Positions 34,264-41,672 of a stretch of 41,672 nucleotides of DNA are shown here, piece by piece. The first letter of the stretch is position 1, and the number at the start of each line of letters is the position of its first letter. The notes below the pieces were generated by a model. The model searched no databases and was not told the origin of the DNA. It was given only the letters and a program-made list of their open reading frames with translations. The DNA is from Bacteroidales bacterium (lineage in GTDB: Bacteria; Bacteroidota; Bacteroidia; Bacteroidales; Bacteroidaceae), in assembly GCA_004557185.1 (NCBI GenBank), contig SFEP01000012.1, positions 1 through 41,672 on the forward strand, in the 5' to 3' direction. A program made the position numbers and the translations under genes.

Positions 34264-35748
34264 TCATTTCTCCATGCGCACCTCGAGCATGCCTCCTTTG
34301 AGAACCTCGGTGCGTGTGAGGTGCAGCGGCCAGAGCTTGTGGCCGTTGAAGGAGGCGCCGCGCACGTGGCGGTTCAGGTAGTTGTTGTTCTTGGTGTGCA
34401 CCGTCAGGCGGCGGCCGCCGGGAAGCACCAGCGTGCAGACGTTGAGCAGGGGACGGCCCAGGCTGTAGAGCGTGCGGCCCTCGTGCACCACGGGGCAGAG
34501 CCCCAGCACATTCTGTGCATACCAGGCCGACACGTCGCCGCTAACGTCGTTGGCGCGGTAACCGTAGACGCCTTGTCGCACCAGCGCCCCGTGCAGCAGA
34601 CTGTCGCAAAGGTCCTGCGTGCGGGTAGCCTCGCCGTTCATGTGGTGGCGGTGCACCTCGTGCAGCAGGTGGGCGGTGGCGTCAGCCTCGGGCCGCAGGG
34701 GGCGCGGTGTGAGCAGCGCCTCGGCCATGCAGGTGGCTGGCGTGGTGCAGGCCACGCGGTAGAGGGCTGTGTAGAGCAACGTGCGTTGCGCCGAGTCGGC
34801 GGTGTTGGCTTCCACCTGTGCCAGTTGGGCCTGCCACTGGGCGTGGGCCGCGTGGCGCACACTGTCAAAGTTCCACGACGGCTGCTCCGTGTGTAGCAGT
34901 GAACGCGCGTGGTCGGCGCTCAGTGCCGACACCGCCACCTGCACCAGCAGCGGCGTGTGAGGGGGAAGTTCAAAACCAAACTCAGCCTTGCACCGCGTGG
35001 CACGGGCATCGGGCAGCGTCACCCGTTCGTGCCGCACGTTGTAGGCATCGTAGGGCCGTTCGAAGCGGGCCACCACATAGCGCACCTGTGCCGTATCGCC
35101 CCGTCGTGTGGCGGGCAGGCGGCGGGTGAGCAGCACCTCCTGCCGGCTGACAAAGACAATGCTCACATCGCCCTCGGCCGGGGCGCGCAGACCGTAGTCG
35201 CCGTCGAGCACAAAGCCGCGGTAGGCAGTGGTGTCGGGGAAGGTGAAACGCAGCAGTGCGGTGCTGTGCGTGGCGGTCATCTCGGCACGTACACCGTAGC
35301 GCGTGGCATTCACGGCGTAATAGCCCGGCATCGCCACCTGACTGGCAGCGTCGAGGGGCGAGGCAAACGCAACGTTGGCTTCACGCTCCTGTTCGCCCAT
35401 GTAGCGCAGGTCGGGACGGCCCACTACGGGCATGAGCAGGCAGGCTGCTTGCCGTGCCTCGGGAGTGCCGGGTGTGCCCCAAGTGGGCGAGAGCCCTTGC
35501 AGCACGGCGTCGGCAGCGTCGTAGCGTGTGCCGCTTGGCGTGCCCCATTGCCGCGTGTCGGGGCCGCAGCCCATCATGCCAAAGGGGGTGCGTGCCTCGG
35601 GCGTGGTGCCGCCGCCTCCGCCGCTTCCCGCAAAGGGATTGACGTAGCTGGTGGGGGCGGCAGGGTGGGCAGGGGACGTGGTCTGTGCCTTTGTGGGCAG
35701 TGCAAAGAGGGCGGGTATCAGGGCGAGGAGTAGGGGCGTGAAACGCAT
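34264..35748 (-). CDS. Secreted GH92-like protein lacking most of the catalytic barrel
   Basis: The start at 35746-35748 gives a signal peptide (MRFTPLLLALIPALFALPTKAQ) and 494 residues. The N-terminal part matches GH92 alpha-mannosidases: TSYVNPFAGSGGGGGTTPEA, then TPFGMMGCGPDTRQW, where active members read YVNPFIGT and PFGMVQLSPDT. The far C-terminus also matches: VSGDVSAWYAQNVLGLCPV, then LYSLGRPLLNVCTLVLPGG and NNNYLNRHVRGASFNGH. Between YTALYR (about 325) and SAWY (about 406) there are only about 80 residues, whereas full-length GH92 enzymes of about 740 residues have well over 200, holding most of the (alpha/alpha)6 barrel and the catalytic Glu. The GNDDxGxMSAW motif reads ANDVSGDVSAW, so one Asp is lost. 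An inactive, possibly glycan-binding protein is the likeliest reading. Promoter at 35847-35878. Confidence 0.82.
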   Translation of the reverse strand: MRFTPLLLALIPALFALPTKAQTTSPAHPAAPTSYVNPFAGSGGGGGTTPEARTPFGMMGCGPDTRQWGTPSGTRYDAADAVLQGLSPTWGTPGTPEARQAACLLMPVVGRPDLRYMGEQEREANVAFASPLDAASQVAMPGYYAVNATRYGVRAEMTATHSTALLRFTFPDTTAYRGFVLDGDYGLRAPAEGDVSIVFVSRQEVLLTRRLPATRRGDTAQVRYVVARFERPYDAYNVRHERVTLPDARATRCKAEFGFELPPHTPLLVQVAVSALSADHARSLLHTEQPSWNFDSVRHAAHAQWQAQLAQVEANTADSAQRTLLYTALYRVACTTPATCMAEALLTPRPLRPEADATAHLLHEVHRHHMNGEATRTQDLCDSLLHGALVRQGVYGYRANDVSGDVSAWYAQNVLGLCPVVHEGRTLYSLGRPLLNVCTLVLPGGRRLTVHTKNNNYLNRHVRGASFNGHKLWPLHLTRTEVLKGGMLEVRMEK

Positions 35749-35846
35749 GATGGATGGTAGAGTAGGGGCGGCAGGCTGTGGCCGCGAGGTCATGAAAAAG
35801 GGAGAACGGCCTTGCTCGCCATTCTCCTTGCTTGTTACTTCGCGGG

Positions 35847-35878
35847 CAAAAATACGAAGTTTTTGCGGGCGAGCCAAA
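35847..35878 (-). promoter_or_regulatory. Promoter of the GH92-like gene
   Basis: On the minus strand, TTTG (35878-35875), 20 nt, then TATTTTTG (35854-35847), a full consensus. The predicted start is near 35840, about 90 nt before the ATG. A strong intact promoter argues that the truncated gene is still expressed. Confidence 0.7.
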
Positions 35879-35987
35879 CGTTTGCAGGCCTGCCAACAGC
35901 CTGTTGCAGCCGAAAAAAAGAGCAGAAAAAAAACGGGTGAATGAAAAAACAGGACTTTATAAAACGAAACATATCCTAATAAATGCG

Positions 35988-35996
35988 TACCTTTGC
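35988..35996 (+). promoter_or_regulatory. -7 box of the T9SS cargo gene
   Basis: TACCTTTGC matches TAnnTTTG 21 nt before the ATG at 36018. No exact TTTG is found at the expected distance; the surrounding DNA is AT-rich. Confidence 0.5.
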
Positions 35997-36017
35997 AGCG
36001 CAAACCTAAAAAACAAC

Positions 36018-37187
36018 ATGCTCATGCTTAAAAGATTATTTGGCTTGCTGCTTTGCTGCAGTATGCTCACGGCGTATGCCGAAACCATCTCTTTGTCAGG
36101 AACTGCCTTGAACTCCATTATCGACGGCAACTTTGTGTACACCGACCCGAACACTCAAGTGACGTTCACGCTGGACGGTGAGAAGAAGAAGATGGAGTAT
36201 GGAAGTAAACGTTTCACCTTACCTCAAGGCAAGAACCCTTTGACTTGGACTTGCCCACAGAATTTGATTGGCAAGAAGAAAGTGAAGGTGTCGCAGGTGG
36301 TGATTACTTGTAAATCGCAGGGGGTGAATGGTTCAACTGTTCGTATTTATGATGACAACGGGCATACGTCTGGCGATAAGAAGCCAGGGCGTTGGAGCTC
36401 TGAAATCGTAACTATGAACGGCGAACCCAAAGACGTGGCTTACATCGAGGTAAAAACGAACGGCATTTTCGTGACCAAGTTTGAAGTAAAATACACCTTG
36501 GAAGATGTTGCCGTGACGATTTCAGACAATGAGGACATCTCGGGCATTACCCCAAGGAAGTACGACATTGTCACCATCGACCGCGCATTCTCGCGTGGTT
36601 GGAACACCGTCTGCCTGCCGTTCAACACCACCGCCGCCAGCCTGTGCGAAGGCGCAGTGGCCCAGCGCTTCGTTTCGTACGATGCCGAAAAGGGTTTGAC
36701 CTTTGAACGCATCGAAGCCATGGAGGCCAACGTGCCCTATCTGATATGGATGCCGGAGGCTGTGGACGCAGGCAAGGTGCTCACGAACGTAGAGGTGGTA
36801 GCGCCTCAGGCTGGCAGCGTGACGAGCAACGGCATGACCTTCAGCGGCAACTACGCCCCCCACTTCCCCGTTGACGGCATGTATGGCGTGGTGACCGACG
36901 GTGAGGGCACGTCGCGCATCGTACGCGGCGGCAGCTCGGCCTACGTCAACGGTACGCGAGCCTACTTCACCCTGGCTGACGGCCAGTCGCTCGGCTCAGC
37001 CCGTCTGCATTTCGACACTGAGGCAGATGCTCCTACCGCCATTGGCAGCATCGAGGCCGCACCCGCAGAGCAGCGCCCCGTGACCGTGTACGACGCCACC
37101 GGCCGTCTGCTTCCCCACGCCAAGGCCAACCTCGAAGGCCTGCCCCGCGGCATCTACATTGTGGGCGGCCGCAAGGTTATCAAGTAA
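36018..37187 (+). CDS. Secreted T9SS cargo protein, mosaic
   Basis: A 389-residue protein whose ATG at 36018 opens a signal peptide (MLMLKRLFGLLLCCSMLTAYA-E). Residues about 25-160 look like a beta-sandwich (TISLSGTALNSIIDGNFVYT, then WTCPQNLIGKKKVKVSQVVI) of no family I can name. From about 185 to 345 is a module common in Prevotella/Bacteroides secreted proteins, starting FSRGWNTVCLPFNTTAASLC and including FSGNYAPHFPVDGMYGVV. The end (about 355-389) is a T9SS type A sorting domain: VTVYDATGRLL, then LEGLPRGIYIVGGRKVIK. The first part of the gene (to about 36580) is visibly richer in A and T, with codons such as AAA, TTT and GTA. The rest is GC-rich like its neighbours, suggesting fusion of a recently acquired N-terminal domain to a resident export module. 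Function unknown. Confidence 0.85.
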   Translation: MLMLKRLFGLLLCCSMLTAYAETISLSGTALNSIIDGNFVYTDPNTQVTFTLDGEKKKMEYGSKRFTLPQGKNPLTWTCPQNLIGKKKVKVSQVVITCKSQGVNGSTVRIYDDNGHTSGDKKPGRWSSEIVTMNGEPKDVAYIEVKTNGIFVTKFEVKYTLEDVAVTISDNEDISGITPRKYDIVTIDRAFSRGWNTVCLPFNTTAASLCEGAVAQRFVSYDAEKGLTFERIEAMEANVPYLIWMPEAVDAGKVLTNVEVVAPQAGSVTSNGMTFSGNYAPHFPVDGMYGVVTDGEGTSRIVRGGSSAYVNGTRAYFTLADGQSLGSARLHFDTEADAPTAIGSIEAAPAEQRPVTVYDATGRLLPHAKANLEGLPRGIYIVGGRKVIK

Positions 37188-37226
37188 ATACGCAGCAGGC
37201 ACCGTTCTGCTTCCCGCCCTTTCGTT

Positions 37227-37270
37227 GCGGCGGGGGTGCGCATCCATCGCAGGGTGCACACCCCCGCCGC
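37227..37270 (+). terminator. Stem-loop after the T9SS cargo gene
   Basis: GCGGCGGGGGTG (37227-37238) pairs perfectly with CACCCCCGCCGC (37259-37270). It starts 40 nt after the stop codon. The following ACTTTGCG is weakly U-rich. Confidence 0.75.
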
Positions 37271-37352
37271 ACTTTGCGTAGACATGGCACAAAAATGCCC
37301 GTTGTGTGTGAAAATATCAAGCATTGGCACGCCCTAACTCCCGCACAATGTG

Positions 37353-37360
37353 TAATTTTG
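37353..37360 (+). promoter_or_regulatory. -7 box of nagA
   Basis: TAATTTTG matches TAnnTTTG. It would give a leader of about 105 nt before the ATG at 37473. A -33 box at the right distance is not evident. Confidence 0.45.
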
Positions 37361-37472
37361 CCGTGTAAGAGCAAGCACGTGCGTTTTCTTTCTCTCAGAC
37401 AGTCACCGTCTGGATGCACCTGCCAAGCCTGTTTCCCTGAAAATCTAATCATCCATAAAAACATTTCACCGT

Positions 37473-38633
37473 ATGTTGAAGCAAATCATCAATGGCCGCA
37501 TCCTCACCCCGCAAGGCTGGCTCGAAGGCGGCTCCATCATCGTCGAAGGTAACAAGATAAAGGCCGTAGCCAACACCGACCTGCCCATCGAAGGCGCAGA
37601 AGTGCTCGATGCCAAAGGCTGCCACGTGGTGCCCGGCGGCATCGAAATGCACGTGCACGGCGGTGGCGGTCGCGACTTTATGGAAGGCACCGAAGAGGCT
37701 TTCCGCGTAGCCGTACAGGCCCATCTGGAATACGGCACCACCTCCATCTTCCCCACGCTCTCGTCGAGCACCGTGCCTATGATTGAGCAAGCCATGGAGA
37801 CCTGCGACAAACTCATGGCTGAGCCCGACAGCCCCATCCTGGGCTTGCACCTGGAAGGCCCGTACTTCAACCCCAAGCAGGCCGGCGCCCAGATTCCCGA
37901 ATGGATTAAGGCACCCGTAGCCGAGGAGTATGAGCCCCTGCTCAAGAAGTCGAAGTGCCTGAAGCGCTGGGACGAGGCTCCCGAGCTGCCCGGCTCCATT
38001 GAGTTCATCAAGTGCTGCTGCCAGCATGGCGTGTTGCCCTCCATCGGCCACACCCGCGCCAAGTATGACGAGGTGCACGCCGCCAACGAGGCCGGCATGA
38101 CGCATGCCACCCACTTCTACAACGCCATGCCCGTGGTCTACAAGAACCGTGAGTTCAAGGAAACGGGTACGGTGGAGAGCATCTTTGCCGAGGAGAACAT
38201 GACCGTCGAGATGATTGCCGACGGCATACACGTGCCCCCCGTAATGCTCCGCATGATTTACCAGATTAAGGGCGTAGAGCGCACGGCCCTCGTTACCGAC
38301 TCGCTGGCCTGCGCTGCCACCCATGGCGACGCTGCATTCGACCCCCGCGTTATCCTTGAAGACGGCGTGTGCAAACTGGCTGACCGCTCGGCACTGGCCG
38401 GCAGCATTGCTACCATGGACCGCCTCATTCGCACCTGCGTGCAGCAGGCCGGCATACCCTTGGAGGACGCCTGCCGCATGGCCAGCGAAACGCCCGCCAA
38501 GATTATGAAGGTGTACGACCGTAAGGGCTCGCTTGAGGCCGGCAAGGATGCCGACATCATCATGCTCGACCCCAACCTCGAACTTACCTATGTGATGCAG
38601 ATGGGACACGAGGTGGTCAACAAACTCGCCTGA
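37473..38633 (+). CDS. nagA: N-acetylglucosamine-6-phosphate deacetylase NagA
   Basis: A cytoplasmic amidohydrolase that removes acetate from GlcNAc-6-phosphate, feeding amino sugars from glycans or recycled peptidoglycan into glycolysis or wall synthesis. The 386-residue protein has VVPGGIEMHVHGGGGRDFME (metal-binding HxH), LGLHLEGPYFNPKQAGAQ (Glu ligand region), PSIGHTRAKYDEVHAANEAG and THATHFYNAM (His ligands), and a late ALVTDSLACAAT (catalytic Asp). Length is standard. nagB is not in the window. It is flanked by a stem-loop on each side (37227-37270 and 38648-38694), so it is probably monocistronic. Confidence 0.97.
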   Translation: MLKQIINGRILTPQGWLEGGSIIVEGNKIKAVANTDLPIEGAEVLDAKGCHVVPGGIEMHVHGGGGRDFMEGTEEAFRVAVQAHLEYGTTSIFPTLSSSTVPMIEQAMETCDKLMAEPDSPILGLHLEGPYFNPKQAGAQIPEWIKAPVAEEYEPLLKKSKCLKRWDEAPELPGSIEFIKCCCQHGVLPSIGHTRAKYDEVHAANEAGMTHATHFYNAMPVVYKNREFKETGTVESIFAEENMTVEMIADGIHVPPVMLRMIYQIKGVERTALVTDSLACAATHGDAAFDPRVILEDGVCKLADRSALAGSIATMDRLIRTCVQQAGIPLEDACRMASETPAKIMKVYDRKGSLEAGKDADIIMLDPNLELTYVMQMGHEVVNKLA

Positions 38634-38647
38634 CCTGCCACCACACA

Positions 38648-38694
38648 CCGGCCTGCGACGGAAATTACCGAAAACCGCCGCAGGCCGGCTTTTA
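38648..38694 (+). terminator. Intrinsic terminator of nagA
   Basis: CCGGCCTGCG (38648-38657) pairs with CGCAGGCCGG (38679-38688), extended inside by a CGG/CCG pairing. CTTTTAT follows directly. This is the most conventional rho-independent terminator in the window. Confidence 0.85.
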
Positions 38695-38802
38695 TGTGCC
38701 TTGAGGCTGCCTGCGAGCCGTGCCTGCTGCCCGTCGTCAGCCACTGAGTCCGCAGCCGGGCTATGCACCTCAACGGCTGCCCCCCCTACAATACCCAACC
38801 CC

Positions 38803-39306
38803 ATGGACAAACCCCTTTATGCCCAACCCGTCATCGAACTCGTGACGGTGGCCACCGAATACTGCAAATACCTGGAGCAATGCCGCGGCAAGGAGCCCGC
38901 CGAGTTGTGCCGCGTGATGCGCGCCCTGCTGCCTATGGTCTACCTCAAAGCCTTCCTGCTGCCCGCCGTCGACGAGCCGCAGGGCTGGACTGAGCATTGC
39001 GTCACGGAGGACGACTACGACTACGTGCGCAGCAGCGTGGCCTCGGTGCTGGGCGCCAACGACGACTTCCTCGACGTCTTCGTGGAAGATTTCAAATACT
39101 CCGAGCAGCCCGTGCTCTGCACCGTGAGCGAGTGCCTAGCCGACGTCTACCAGCAATTGCGCGAACTCGTAGAGGCCTTCCGCCAGGGCTACGAGGATGC
39201 CATGCAGGCCGCTCTCTACGAAATGAAGGAGGAGTTCACGCTGCAGTGGGGGCAAAAGCTCCTCAATGCCCTGCGCGCCCTGCACGACGTGGCCGCCGCG
39301 CTCTGA
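38803..39306 (+). CDS. DUF5063-family protein
   Basis: A 167-residue cytoplasmic, mostly helical acidic protein. The ATG at 38803 gives MDKPLYAQPVIELVTVATEY, the usual family opening; the longer frame upstream overlaps the nagA terminator. Features are RVMRALLPMVYLKAFLLPAV, VTEDDYDYVRSSVASVLGAN and a C-terminal helix with FTLQWGQKLLNALRALHDVA. No catalytic motif, signal or membrane segment is seen, and the family has no known function. It is regularly found before the exonuclease and rRNA methyltransferase genes seen next here, so a part in RNA processing is a reasonable guess from context only. The gap to the exonuclease is 126 nt and carries the CACTCCTTT motif. Confidence 0.85.
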   Translation: MDKPLYAQPVIELVTVATEYCKYLEQCRGKEPAELCRVMRALLPMVYLKAFLLPAVDEPQGWTEHCVTEDDYDYVRSSVASVLGANDDFLDVFVEDFKYSEQPVLCTVSECLADVYQQLRELVEAFRQGYEDAMQAALYEMKEEFTLQWGQKLLNALRALHDVAAAL

Positions 39307-39344
39307 GGCCGAGCCGCTGCCGCCCCTTTTTCTCCCCCCGAAAC

Positions 39345-39360
39345 CACTCCTTTATATAGA
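39345..39360 (+). other. 3'-end motif CACTCCTTT plus AT run, downstream of DUF5063
   Basis: CACTCCTTTATATAGA lies about 40 nt after the DUF5063 stop, on its coding strand. It shares CACTCCTTT plus an AT run with the sequences after lnb and metH. It is also about 75 nt before the next start codon, so a role upstream of the exonuclease gene is equally possible. Confidence 0.4.
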
Positions 39361-39432
39361 TAGGTCGCACCGCCGCCACCCCTGCCGCGAGGCCATCCAC
39401 ACTTGGGCGCGGTGCGAACCATACACCCCTTC

Positions 39433-40044
39433 ATGCGACAACTCTTCATCAAAACCGAAAAAAGTTTCATCGCCGACCTCCCCCGCTACACTTTTGGGGG
39501 TAAAATCGTGACGGTGTCGAGCCCCGACGAGGCCGCACGCGCTGTCGAGGTGCTGAGGCGCAGTCAGCTGCTCGGCATCGACACCGAAACGCGCCCCGTG
39601 TTCCGTCGCGGTGCCATGCGCCCCGTGGCCCTGCTGCAGGTGGCCACCGACGACCTCTGCTTCCTCTTCCGCCTGCACCACATGGGTCTGCCCCCCGCCT
39701 TGGCCAGTTTGCTGGCCGACGAGGCCGTGCCCAAGGTGGGCCTCTCGCTGCACGACGACGTGCACCAGCTCCGCCAGCGCATGCCCGACCTCCAGCCCGC
39801 GGGTCTCATTGAGCTGCAAGACGTAGCCGAGCACATGGGGCTGGAGGACAAGAGTCTGCAAAAACTCTTTGCCAACTTCTTCCACATGCGCATCTCCAAG
39901 GGCGCACAGCTCAGCAACTGGGAGGCCGACGCCCTGACCGAGGCCCAGCGCCTCTACGCCGCCACCGATGCCGCCGCCTGCATCCTGCTCTACCGCGAAA
40001 TGCTTGCCCTGCAGCAGAGCCGCGACTATCAGCTTGTGGGGTAA
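39433..40044 (+). CDS. DEDD-family 3'-5' exonuclease domain protein
   Basis: A 203-residue single-domain exonuclease of the RNase D/WRN type. The active-site residues are visible: Asp and Glu of LLGIDTETRPVF (ExoI), Asp of KVGLSLHDDVHQLRQR (ExoII), and the Tyr/Asp pair of RLYAATDAAACILL (ExoIII, YxxxD), i.e. the DEDDy subclass. There is no HRDC domain, unlike RNase D. It probably trims RNA 3' ends, although some relatives act on DNA. The ATG at 39433 (MRQLFIKTEKSFIADLPRY) was preferred over a TTG ten codons upstream because family members start close to this point. It lies between DUF5063 and the rRNA methyltransferase on one strand, 64 nt from the latter. Confidence 0.93.
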   Translation: MRQLFIKTEKSFIADLPRYTFGGKIVTVSSPDEAARAVEVLRRSQLLGIDTETRPVFRRGAMRPVALLQVATDDLCFLFRLHHMGLPPALASLLADEAVPKVGLSLHDDVHQLRQRMPDLQPAGLIELQDVAEHMGLEDKSLQKLFANFFHMRISKGAQLSNWEADALTEAQRLYAATDAAACILLYREMLALQQSRDYQLVG

Positions 40045-40108
40045 ATGCCGCCGTCAGTGAGGGGCGCAATACCATCATGATATCACCTACATCAATAAAG
40101 CATACACC

Positions 40109-41290
40109 TTGAACAACATCATTCTGCGAAGAGGCAAAGAGGAAAGCCTCAAACGTTTTCACCCGTGGATATTCTCAGGCGCCATACTCCGTGCCGACGG
40201 TCCGCTGCAAGAGGGCGACCTCGTGCTGGTGCGCGACAGCGAGGGCCGCGAAATGGGCATTGGCCACTATCAGATAGGCTCCATTGCCGTGCGCATGCTC
40301 ACCTTCGGCGAGGGCACGGCCGTCGACGACGCCTTCTGGCACGCCCGTCTGTCGGAGGCTTACCGCCTGCGTGAGGCGCTGCATCTCTCTGGCCGCGCCG
40401 ACAACAACATATACCGTCTGGTGCACGGCGAGGGCGACCGCCTGCCTGGCCTGGTGGTCGACGTGTATGGCCGCACCGCCGTGATGCAGGCCCACTCCGT
40501 AGGCATGCACTGCCAGCGGCACGACATAGCCCGCGCCCTCGTGGCAGCCTCGCAGGGCCAGGTCGACAGCGTCTACTACAAGTCAGAAACCACCCTCCCC
40601 TTCAAGGCCCAGCTGCAGCAGGAGAACGGCTTCCTTATAGGCCAGGCCGAGGGCAACGTGGCTGTGGAGAACGGCCTCAAGTTCCACATCGACTGGCTGC
40701 GTGGGCAAAAAACGGGCTTCTTCGTTGACCAGCGCGAAAACCGCTCGCTGCTCGAGCACTATGCCCGCGGCCGCCGTGTGCTCAACATGTTCTGCTACAC
40801 GGGCGGCTTCAGCGTCTACGCCCTGCGCGGCGGTGCTGAGGTGGTGCACAGCGTCGACTCCTCGGCCAAGGCCATCGACCTCACGCGAGCCAATGCCGAA
40901 CTCAACTTCCCCGGCGACGCGCGCCACGAGGCCTTTGCCGAGGACGCCTTCAAGTTCCTCGACCAGGCGGGTGACCACTACGACCTCATCGTGCTCGACC
41001 CCCCGGCCTTTGCCAAGCACAAGGACGCCCTGCGCCATGCCCTCAAGGGCTACACCCGCCTCAATGCGCAGGCTTTTCGCAAAATACGTCCCGGCGGCAT
41101 CCTCTTCACCTTCAGTTGCTCGCAGGCCGTCAACAAGGACCAGTTCCGCCTGGCCGTGTTCACCGCCGCCGCGCAGAGCGGCAGGCACGTGCGCATTCTG
41201 CACCAGCTGCACCAGCCCGCCGACCATCCCATCAACATCTACCACCCCGAGGGCGAGTACCTGAAAGGCCTTGTGCTCGAAGTGGAGTGA
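40109..41290 (+). CDS. Class I SAM-dependent 23S rRNA methyltransferase (RlmI-like), TTG start
   Basis: A 393-residue protein of the RlmI/COG1092 group, which makes 5-methylcytosine in 23S rRNA. It has an N-terminal PUA domain (IILRRGKEESLKRFHPWIFS, then LVLVRDSEGREMGIGHYQIG), the central KTGFFVDQRENRSLL, SAM motif I in VLNMFCYTGGFSVYALRGGA, VHSVDSSAKAIDL for the ribose, and LIVLDPPAFAKHKDAL (motif IV). The late FTFSCSQAVNKDQF carries the conserved SCS. Homologues begin a few residues before IILRRG. In this frame no ATG or GTG exists there, so the TTG at 40109-40111 is the best start. Partner genes upstream are the exonuclease and DUF5063. Confidence 0.92.
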   Translation: MNNIILRRGKEESLKRFHPWIFSGAILRADGPLQEGDLVLVRDSEGREMGIGHYQIGSIAVRMLTFGEGTAVDDAFWHARLSEAYRLREALHLSGRADNNIYRLVHGEGDRLPGLVVDVYGRTAVMQAHSVGMHCQRHDIARALVAASQGQVDSVYYKSETTLPFKAQLQQENGFLIGQAEGNVAVENGLKFHIDWLRGQKTGFFVDQRENRSLLEHYARGRRVLNMFCYTGGFSVYALRGGAEVVHSVDSSAKAIDLTRANAELNFPGDARHEAFAEDAFKFLDQAGDHYDLIVLDPPAFAKHKDALRHALKGYTRLNAQAFRKIRPGGILFTFSCSQAVNKDQFRLAVFTAAAQSGRHVRILHQLHQPADHPINIYHPEGEYLKGLVLEVE

Positions 41291-41329
41291 CGCCCCGCCT
41301 TGCAGTGCAGCGGGCATACTTACGACCCC

Positions 41330-41379
41330 ATGAAGCGGAACGGACCGACCCACCACAAGGTTGGTCCGTTCCGCTTCAT
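41330..41379 (+). terminator. Stem-loop after the rRNA methyltransferase
   Basis: ATGAAGCGGAACGGACC (41330-41346) pairs perfectly with GGTCCGTTCCGCTTCAT (41363-41379) around a 16-nt loop. It starts 40 nt after the stop codon. GCTATAAC follows, not a U-tract. Confidence 0.75.
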
Positions 41380-41399
41380 GCTATAACTGCGGAGTGCCA

Positions 41400-41672
41400 G
41401 CATCCCTGCTACTGTGGCCTCGGAAAACGCACCTCCGTTTTTCGGAGTAAAAAATATTGACAAATCAAGGGGAAAATGGGGATGCGGAGGCAACTGCTTT
41501 AAAAAAAAAGATATAAGGCCGTTTTCAAGAGGCGAGAAACCGTTTCAGAAAGGCACTCTTCTGTTACGGAATGCCCAGGGAAAACGCACGAAATTTAATC
41601 ATCATTTTCTTTGTTATTTTCATTGATTTTCAATGTGATAAATTTGTTTATCTCATTGATTATTAGTAACTT
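41400..41672. other. Gene-free AT-rich right end
   Basis: Base composition drops sharply to AT-rich from about 41430. No convincing gene is present; a 70-codon frame at 41414-41626 has no start context or recognisable sequence. TAAATTTG at 41639-41646 matches the promoter -7 box, with no clean TTTG at the right distance. This may be the regulatory region of a gene beyond the edge. Confidence 0.5.

Noticed and set aside
41414..41626. 70-codon plus-strand frame in the AT-rich right end
   Set aside because: No promoter or ribosome-binding context, no recognisable sequence, and a composition shift across it.

Overview
The window is a GC-rich piece of a Bacteroidales chromosome, most likely Prevotellaceae or a close relative. 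The main reasons are: Bacteroidota-type promoters (TTTG, about 20 nt, TAnnTTTG) ahead of many genes; weak or absent Shine-Dalgarno sequences; a SecA of about 1,100 residues with the Bacteroidota insertion; proteins with type IX secretion (T9SS) sorting domains; an Lnb-type lipoprotein acyltransferase; and the gene blocks lon-tgt-LptFG permease-DEAD-box helicase and DUF5063-exonuclease-rRNA methyltransferase. I saw no tRNA, rRNA, CRISPR array, transposase, phage or plasmid gene. Species-level identity cannot be settled by reading.

Layout, left to right. Positions 1-213 hold the 5' end of a secreted protein on the minus strand. Next comes a repeat-rich gap, then a minus-strand block: secA, a phosphatase-fold protein that has lost its metal ligands, lnb and a nitroreductase, followed by a secreted S8 protease. 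The plus-strand pair at 11.0-12.9 kb is a small AraC-type regulator and a UPF0597/cysteine desulfidase protein. A minus-strand block at 13.4-24.2 kb holds ettA, a META lipoprotein, a FadL-like outer-membrane protein, a Trp/Tyr/His-rich secreted protein, metH, metF and a GH73-LysM cell-wall hydrolase. trmN (minus) and lon (plus) are divergent; lon leads the run lon, tgt, LptF/G permease, DEAD-box helicase, NhaC-type antiporter. A truncated GH92-like protein (minus) and a mosaic T9SS cargo protein (plus) are also divergent. The right end is plus-strand: nagA, DUF5063, a DEDD exonuclease and an rRNA methyltransferase, then AT-rich DNA with no gene.

Most genes are core functions: protein export and lipoprotein maturation (secA, lnb), methionine and folate metabolism (metF, metH), translation and RNA (ettA, tgt, trmN, helicase, rRNA methyltransferase), proteolysis (lon), envelope (LptF/G, FadL-like, GH73-LysM) and amino-sugar use (nagA). 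The unusual material lies between the genes. A 71-nt element with 8-bp terminal inverted repeats and a covarying hairpin occurs four times. There are also five arrays of 20-22-nt units with unrelated sequences, several strongly palindromic, each beside at least one gene 3' end. These repeats are the best candidates here for something undescribed. Next in interest are two secreted proteins that keep their family fold but have apparently lost their catalytic centre.
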